Origin: Pseudomonadota bacterium
GTDB lineage: Bacteria; Pseudomonadota; Gammaproteobacteria; Burkholderiales; Eutrophovitaceae
Assembly (NCBI GenBank): GCA_002704665.1
Contig: PAHB01000073.1
Span: forward strand, 1 to 10,207
DNA: 10,207 bases
Reading direction: 5' to 3'
Translations under genes and position numbers: made by a program
The notes under the pieces: generated by a model
Seen by the model: only the letters and a program-made list of their open reading frames with translations
Database searches by the model: none
What the model was told of the DNA's origin: nothing
Shown here: one piece after another, positions 6,062 through 10,207 of the stretch
Layout of the letters: every line of letters begins with the position of its first letter
How positions within the stretch are numbered: position 1 is the first letter of the stretch

Positions 6062-6847
6062 TTGGAAGATCAACTTTTTAATGTAACTGGAACAGTGGTA
6101 TTGGTTTCTGGGGGCAGTAGAGGTATAGGTGAAGCGTTAGCCAAAGGCTTTGCTGAACGTAAGGCTGCTGTAATCATATCAGGAAGAGAGAAAAAATCTT
6201 TACAAGCAGTCGCATCCAAATTATCCGAATATAGTAAAGATATTGAACCAATAGTTTGTGATGTGTCCAATGAAGAGCAAGTTATTGATTTAGTTCAAAA
6301 CGTTGTAAAAAAATACGGGAAAATTGATACACTCTTAAATGTTGCTGGAGTCAGCAAAAGAAAAAAGATCGAGAATTTTACCTCTGAAGAATATAACTTT
6401 ATCTTTGATATCAACCTCCGAGGAGCTTTTCTTCTTTCACAGGCAGTCGGAAAACAAATGATAAAGGCAAAGCGAGGCAGTATAATCAACATAGACTCTT
6501 TGAACACTTATGCTCCCCTACGAGGAGTTGGAGTATACGCTATGAGCAAAGCGGGTGTATTGATGATGACAAAGGCCCAAGCTCTTGAGTGGGGGCGACA
6601 CAAAATAAGAGTCAATTCTATAGCTCCCGGTTTTTTCCCAACCAAAATGACAAGCGAAACTTGGAAAAAAAACCATATGATTGAGTGGGCTAAAACAAAT
6701 ACACCTTTAGGCAAATTAGGCGATGTCGAGGAACTGATCGGTACCGCTATTTTTTTAGCTTCTCCAGCATCAAAGTTCATAACAGGTCAAACAATTCGGG
6801 TCGATGGGGGCATCACAGCAGGCTTTAATTGGCCACTTGAAATTTAG
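6062..6847 (+). CDS. Short-chain dehydrogenase/reductase (FabG/gluconate 5-dehydrogenase-like)
   Basis: This is a classical SDR of 261 aa that oxidises or reduces a hydroxyl/keto group with NAD(P). The cofactor motif GGSRGIG lies at 17-23. SGR at 40-42 after the second strand, with Arg20, suggests NADP(H) preference. CDVSN and NVAG (93-96, instead of the usual NNAG) follow. The catalytic tetrad is Asn118, Ser146, Tyr159 and Lys163 (YAMSK), with Ser 13 residues before Tyr as usual. IAPGFFPTKM and the end GQTIRVDGGITAG complete the fold. The TTG start is supported by a well-spaced AGGAG. The gene follows the aldolase after 38 bp and probably provides the oxidation or reduction step of the same catabolic route. 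A general FabG role is less likely because no fatty-acid synthesis genes are nearby. Its stop overlaps the stop of the convergent potassium-channel gene. Confidence 0.9.
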   Translation: MEDQLFNVTGTVVLVSGGSRGIGEALAKGFAERKAAVIISGREKKSLQAVASKLSEYSKDIEPIVCDVSNEEQVIDLVQNVVKKYGKIDTLLNVAGVSKRKKIENFTSEEYNFIFDINLRGAFLLSQAVGKQMIKAKRGSIINIDSLNTYAPLRGVGVYAMSKAGVLMMTKAQALEWGRHKIRVNSIAPGFFPTKMTSETWKKNHMIEWAKTNTPLGKLGDVEELIGTAIFLASPASKFITGQTIRVDGGITAGFNWPLEI

Positions 6848-7899
6848 ATATCATTCATGATTGGTTCAATAACAAGCATCAAATCACCGGATTGAATTTC
6901 GGAATTATTCTCCCAGAAACCCACAGGCTTTCCTTTGCGATACAAACGCACTGCGATACCTCTGTCAATCTCTTTCATACGCTTGCCTATTTCACTGGCG
7001 GTAGGAGTGCGCTCTACCAACTCTACCCGACCATCTGAAGTAAGTAGGTCGAATACATAATCAGTAACATAATTACTTGAGACTGAATCAGCCAATAAAT
7101 AACCTCCTGCTTGAGAGGGCCTCACAACCGAGTTTGCTCCAGCTTGCCGTAAAAGCTTTGCGTTCTCGTCTTCCCAAACTACTGAAACAATTCGAGCTTT
7201 GGGACTAAGATTTCGCGCTGTTAATACAGCTAAAACACTCGAATCATCTCTCCCTAGCGAAACAATAACAGCCTGCGCATTTTGGACACCGGCATCAACT
7301 AAAATTCTCTCGTGCGTCGGATCGCCTCGTAATCCAATATAACCCGCATTTGCGGCCTGACTAACACAATCATCCGAAATATCGATAACGACTATATCCT
7401 CCGGAGTGGAACCTTTCGACACCATCTCCCGCGCGGCGACTTGCCCCGTCTCTCCGAAACCACAAACTACAACGTGCCCCTGCAAGCGACCTTTTAATCT
7501 AGACATACGAAAACCCTCCAACACCTTCGGAATTACAAGTTGATATGCGGTGCCCAAAAACATAAACCATATAAATATTCTAATTGGAGTAATAAATAAA
7601 GCATCGATAATTCGGGTATTTCCGTCAACTGGTACGATATCACCGTAACCGACCGTTGTTACCGTTATCATTGCAAAGTAAATAATATCTCCAAACGATA
7701 TGTGGTCGTCAAGTGTATCCCGCAGCCCCTCCCTATCAAACCACAGGACCGTGATTACTAACCCAAAGAGCCCTATTACGATCAACAACCTTGTTAGCAG
7801 CATTTTTTCTGGGCTAATTGGAGCTTTCTCATATAGCACCCTGCCAGAGCTTTGAGCTGCATATCGAGCTGGCAATTTGCTGTCACCAGTATTTCTCAT
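6844..7899 (-). CDS. Two-TM potassium channel with RCK (TrkA-N/TrkA-C) domain
   Basis: This inner-membrane K+ channel belongs to the MthK/Kch-like class, gated by a cytoplasmic ligand-binding RCK domain. The 351-aa protein has a cytoplasmic N-terminus, then TM1 at about residues 33-54 (MLLTRLLIVIGLFGLVITVLWF). The pore helix and selectivity filter TTVGYGD lie at 81-87, and TM2 at about 100-122 (ALFITPIRIFIWFMFLGTAYQLV). The RCK N-lobe begins HVVVCGFGETG with GxGxxG at 147-152, Asp173 at the end of the second strand and RGDPT at 191-195. A TrkA-C lobe forms the last 80 or so residues (YRKGKPVGFWENNSEIQSGDLMLVIEP). The start has only a weak ribosome binding site; starts between residues 1 and 33 cannot be excluded, but all would keep TM1. 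It is transcribed away from the FrnE-like gene and runs tail-to-tail into the SDR gene. The regulatory ligand (Ca2+, nucleotide or other) is not deducible. Confidence 0.92.
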   Translation of the reverse strand: MRNTGDSKLPARYAAQSSGRVLYEKAPISPEKMLLTRLLIVIGLFGLVITVLWFDREGLRDTLDDHISFGDIIYFAMITVTTVGYGDIVPVDGNTRIIDALFITPIRIFIWFMFLGTAYQLVIPKVLEGFRMSRLKGRLQGHVVVCGFGETGQVAAREMVSKGSTPEDIVVIDISDDCVSQAANAGYIGLRGDPTHERILVDAGVQNAQAVIVSLGRDDSSVLAVLTARNLSPKARIVSVVWEDENAKLLRQAGANSVVRPSQAGGYLLADSVSSNYVTDYVFDLLTSDGRVELVERTPTASEIGKRMKEIDRGIAVRLYRKGKPVGFWENNSEIQSGDLMLVIEPIMNDI

Positions 7900-7943
7900 G
7901 TGGGAATTAACCTTCGTGCTTAATATCTAGTCAATGATGGACT

Positions 7944-7949
7944 ATTATA
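7944..7949 (-). promoter_or_regulatory. Possible -10 box for the potassium channel gene
   Basis: The minus strand reads TATAAT at 7949-7944, about 45 bp before the channel ATG. It is a perfect -10 hexamer, but a recognisable -35 is missing, so support is weak. Confidence 0.25.
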
Positions 7950-7966
7950 TAGAAATAACTAAAGTA

Positions 7967-7987
7967 TTTTCTTTCTTTTAAAGAAAA
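7967..7987. repeat. Inverted repeat in the divergent spacer
   Basis: TTTTCTTT (7967-7974) and AAAGAAAA (7980-7987) form an 8-bp inverted repeat with a 5-base centre, in the 120-bp region between the divergent channel and FrnE-like genes. It could be an operator serving either gene. The all-pyrimidine/purine composition and the AT richness make a chance origin quite possible. Confidence 0.25.
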
Positions 7988-8019
7988 ATAAAACAACTGA
8001 TTCTATACACTTTTATTGA

Positions 8020-8685
8020 ATGATGAAAATTGACATTTTCTCAGACGTAGTTTGCCCTTGGTGCTTTATAGGAAAAAAAAACTTAGAAAACGCGATTTCG
8101 CTTTCCAAAAACAATCTGGGATCAATAGATATTAAGATAAACTGGAAGATGTTCCAGCTCAATCCCCTTTTACCTGAAACAGGTATTTCTCGTAAAGAGT
8201 ATCTAGCTTCTAAATTTGGAAATGAAACAAACTCGTCAAATATCTACAAACGCATCGAAAATGCAGGACGGCTTGCTGGTATAAAATTTAATTTTAACAA
8301 GATTCAAGTACAACCCAACTCGCTCCAAGCTCATAGATTAATAGCTTTTATCCAGACTAAAAAACCAAATGCTGATATTGTCGAAGCAATTTTCCGTAAT
8401 TTCTTCATCGATGGCCAAGATATTGGAGAACCTTTGGTTCTCGAGAAGATAGGACTTAATTATAATATCTCTAAAACTGAAATTATTCGGTACATGTCGT
8501 CAAACGAAAACCGAAGAAAACTTTTTGAAGAAAACAAAACAGCTCAAAAAATGGGTATTCAAGGAGTTCCCTTTTTTATATTTAATGATAAAATTGCCGT
8601 GTCGGGAGCACAGCCAGTGGGGATTTTACAGCAAGCCCTATCGAAAACCTTCAAACTTATTGATGGAATAATTCCTGAAAAGTAG
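8020..8685 (+). CDS. DsbA-family FrnE-like thiol-disulfide oxidoreductase
   Basis: This is a cytoplasmic thioredoxin-fold protein of the FrnE/2-hydroxychromene-2-carboxylate isomerase branch. The 221-aa product opens MMKIDIFSDVVCPWCFIGKKNLE: the CPWC redox motif (Cys12, Cys15) follows the first strand directly and there is no signal peptide, so it is not periplasmic DsbA. A helical insertion holds FQLNPLLPETGISRKEYL and QVQPNSLQAHRLI. The cis-proline loop GVPFF (Pro184) and SGAQP near the C-terminus are typical of FrnE-like proteins. A role in cytoplasmic disulfide or stress redox chemistry is likely; dipeptide or polyketide isomerase roles in relatives are less likely here. No ribosome binding site precedes the ATG. 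A TATACA box at 8004-8009 would place the transcript start only a few bases upstream, suggesting a nearly leaderless message. The next ATG codon (8023) is an equal candidate. The 3' end overlaps the convergent threonine aldolase gene by 29 bp. Confidence 0.88.
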   Translation: MMKIDIFSDVVCPWCFIGKKNLENAISLSKNNLGSIDIKINWKMFQLNPLLPETGISRKEYLASKFGNETNSSNIYKRIENAGRLAGIKFNFNKIQVQPNSLQAHRLIAFIQTKKPNADIVEAIFRNFFIDGQDIGEPLVLEKIGLNYNISKTEIIRYMSSNENRRKLFEENKTAQKMGIQGVPFFIFNDKIAVSGAQPVGILQQALSKTFKLIDGIIPEK

Positions 8686-9673
8686 ATACAACTCGTTTTA
8701 TATCCTTTTCGCTTACGCCAAGATGTGTTACCAATCTCATATCTCCATAGCCTCCAACCTTTATCCCCTTCTTTTCCATATACTTCGTAACAGTTGAAAG
8801 TTGATGTGCATCCATTTTAAGAAATACCATGTTAGTTTGAGACTTATTTTCCCTGATCTTAACTCCGGAAACTGTGGATAAGCCTTTTGCTAGAAGGTTA
8901 GCATTTCGATGATCATCATTTAAACGATCAATATTATTTTCCAAAGCATATAGACCGCATGCTGCAATATAGCCAGATTGGCGCATTCCCCCACCCAGAA
9001 CTTTTCTCCACCTACGAGCTTTGGCTATCATAGTTTTTGAACCACACAGCACTGATCCAACCGGAGAGCCTAATCCTTTTGACAAGCAGATCGATAAAGA
9101 GTGAAAATTTTCAGCAATTAACCTCACCGGCACGTCAAGAGCTACCGAGGCATTGAATACTCGGGCACCATCTAGATGCAATAAAAGATTATTTTGCGAA
9201 CAAAATTCTTTAGCTTCACGTAAATATTTTAAGGGTAAAACCTTCCCTGCATGAGTATTTTCTAAACACATTAGCTTGCTGCGCGCAAAATGATTATCAT
9301 TAGGTTTAATGACTTTTCTCACCTCGTCTAAATCAAGAGTTCCATCAAGTTTGTAATCGATGGGTTGCGGTTGAATACTTCCAAAAACAGCTGCACCTCC
9401 TCCCTCATATTTGTAGGTATGCCCCTGCTGTCCAACAATGTATTCATCCCCTCTATCACAGTGACTCATCAAAGCGATCAAATTAGTTTGGGTACCTGTC
9501 GGAGCAAAAATTGCTGCTTCTTTACCAGTCATTTCCGACATTTTTCTCTCAAGCATATTTACTGTCGGATCCTCTCCGTACACATCGTCTCCAACTTTGG
9601 CGGATAACATGAAATCAAGCATTTCTGGTGTAGGCTTTGTAACAGTATCACTACGTAAATCAATCATACTCAT
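8657..9673 (-). CDS. ltaE: Low-specificity L-threonine (allo-threonine) aldolase
   Basis: This cytoplasmic PLP enzyme of fold type I cleaves L-threonine and L-allo-threonine to glycine and acetaldehyde. The 338-aa protein has the family length. It begins with the hallmark IDLRSDTVTKPTPEM and GDDVYGEDPTVNMLE. It has His85 (QQGHTYKYEGGG) stacking on PLP, ENTHAG, LHLDGAR with Asp168 and Arg171, and the Schiff-base lysine at 199 in CLSKGLGSPVGS. GGGMRQSGYIAACGLYAL and the small C-terminal domain follow. Start ATG 9673 is chosen over the ATG two codons later because it is nearest to AAAGG (12 bases upstream), but either is possible. It lies 37 bp downstream of the oligopeptidase B gene on the same strand and is probably co-transcribed with it, fitting peptide and amino-acid breakdown. 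Confidence 0.94.
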   Translation of the reverse strand: MSMIDLRSDTVTKPTPEMLDFMLSAKVGDDVYGEDPTVNMLERKMSEMTGKEAAIFAPTGTQTNLIALMSHCDRGDEYIVGQQGHTYKYEGGGAAVFGSIQPQPIDYKLDGTLDLDEVRKVIKPNDNHFARSKLMCLENTHAGKVLPLKYLREAKEFCSQNNLLLHLDGARVFNASVALDVPVRLIAENFHSLSICLSKGLGSPVGSVLCGSKTMIAKARRWRKVLGGGMRQSGYIAACGLYALENNIDRLNDDHRNANLLAKGLSTVSGVKIRENKSQTNMVFLKMDAHQLSTVTKYMEKKGIKVGGYGDMRLVTHLGVSEKDIKRVVSTFQELFHQ

Positions 9674-9710
9674 AGCTTAAATTAACCTTTAATAGTTAGG
9701 TAAGTAGAAT

Positions 9711-10207
9711 TTATTGTGTAATTCCTAAAACTCCTAAAATAAAAGATGCCGTGAATGCAATCTCCTTGAGCGCATCATATCTACCCGACGAACCTCCATG
9801 TCCAGCATTCATATTTATTCTAAAAAGGAGTGGTTTATCGGTGTCCTTTTTTAAAGTACGGAGTTTAGCTACGTACTTTGCAGGCTCCCAAAACATAACT
9901 TGACTATCATTAATAGAGGTCTCAATTAACATCGCAGGATAATTCGATTCTTTGAGATTGTCATAAGGTGAATAGTTAAACATTTTCTTGAAAAATTTAT
10001 GTTGATTAGGATTACCCCATTCCTCATATTCACCAATTGTTAAAGGAAGAGTGGGGTCAAGCATTGTATTCATCATATCTACAAAAGGCACCTGGAGAAT
10101 TGCTGCCCTGCATAAATCTGGACGTATATTTATCACTGCTCCTATTAAAAGTCCTCCCGCGCTACCCCCTTCAATGACAAGTTTATTAGGTTCGGTGATA
10201 TCGGCCG
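9711..10207 (-). CDS. ptrB: Oligopeptidase B (S9A prolyl oligopeptidase family), C-terminal catalytic part only
   Basis: Oligopeptidase B is a cytoplasmic serine peptidase that cuts short peptides after Lys/Arg. The reading frame is open to the right window edge, so only the last 164 residues are visible; about 520 residues, including the beta-propeller, lie outside. The fragment begins ADITEPNKLVIEGGSAGGLL. The nucleophile Ser in GGSAGG is fragment residue 15, the catalytic Asp is residue 100 (SINDSQVMFWEPAKYVAKL) and the His is residue 136 (NAGHGG). Spacing Ser-Asp of 85 and Ser-His of about 120 equals that of E. coli PtrB. QVPFVDMMNTMLDPTLPLT and GEYEEWGNP are also diagnostic of oligopeptidase B rather than prolyl endopeptidase. 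The internal GTG at 10136 is not the start. The threonine aldolase gene follows after 37 bp. Confidence 0.95.
   Translation of the reverse strand, partial: ADITEPNKLVIEGGSAGGLLIGAVINIRPDLCRAAILQVPFVDMMNTMLDPTLPLTIGEYEEWGNPNQHKFFKKMFNYSPYDNLKESNYPAMLIETSINDSQVMFWEPAKYVAKLRTLKKDTDKPLLFRINMNAGHGGSSGRYDALKEIAFTASFILGVLGITQ

Noticed and set aside
6070..6780. Three minus-strand ORFs within the SDR gene
   Set aside because: They are antisense to a complete SDR with an intact catalytic tetrad and show no family features.
9365..9607. Plus-strand 80-aa ORF
   Set aside because: It is antisense to the threonine aldolase N-terminal region, which is unmistakable.
1..10207. Mobile element, CRISPR, tRNA or riboswitch
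   Set aside because: I saw no transposase or integrase, no regularly spaced repeats, no tRNA-like cloverleaf and no conserved riboswitch core in the few intergenic gaps.

Overview
The window is AT-rich bacterial chromosome packed with ordinary metabolic and stress genes. I see no mobile element, CRISPR array, rRNA or tRNA. Several proteins point to a low-GC gamma- or betaproteobacterium: a GreB with the KNYITP...GDRSENGDY signature, a glutathione reductase with GGTCVNVGCVPKK, a YfcG-type glutathione transferase and an oligopeptidase B. The many A/T homopolymers and short spacers would suit a streamlined, perhaps aquatic, genome. That placement is inference from protein character, not from a marker gene.

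Layout. Bases 1-486 (minus) hold a Prx5-type peroxiredoxin cut by the window edge just before its stop. It is divergent from greB (plus), which converges on a YfcG-like GST (minus, 1118-1822). Bases 1823-2191 are almost empty and carry only a doubtful small ORF. A small exported Arg/Tyr-rich protein of unknown function (minus, 2192-2551) is divergent from a gor-ridA pair (plus, 2762-4536). After an AT-rich gap comes a probable three-gene operon (plus, 4691-6847): an unrecognised 181-aa protein, an HpcH/HpaI-type aldolase and an SDR dehydrogenase. A two-TM RCK potassium channel (minus, 6844-7899) converges on it with overlapping stop codons. It is divergent from a FrnE-like DsbA-family protein (plus, 8020-8685). 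The right end is a minus-strand pair, oligopeptidase B (partial) followed by L-threonine aldolase, whose 3' end overlaps the FrnE-like gene by 29 bp.

How the genes fit together. Four genes within about 8.7 kb (peroxiredoxin, YfcG-like GST, glutathione reductase, FrnE-like) belong to thiol/glutathione redox families, so oxidative and disulfide homeostasis is the main theme. The aldolase/SDR operon looks like a small carbon-catabolic module acting on a 2-keto-3-deoxy acid or related hydroxy acid; its substrate cannot be read from the sequence. The most unusual local signals are a nine-codon leader ORF ending in a nine-A run at the gor start, an 11-A run that may split a small ORF near 1912, and the loss of one of the two usual NADPH-phosphate arginines in Gor. 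I do not see convincing evidence for a wholly new multigene system.
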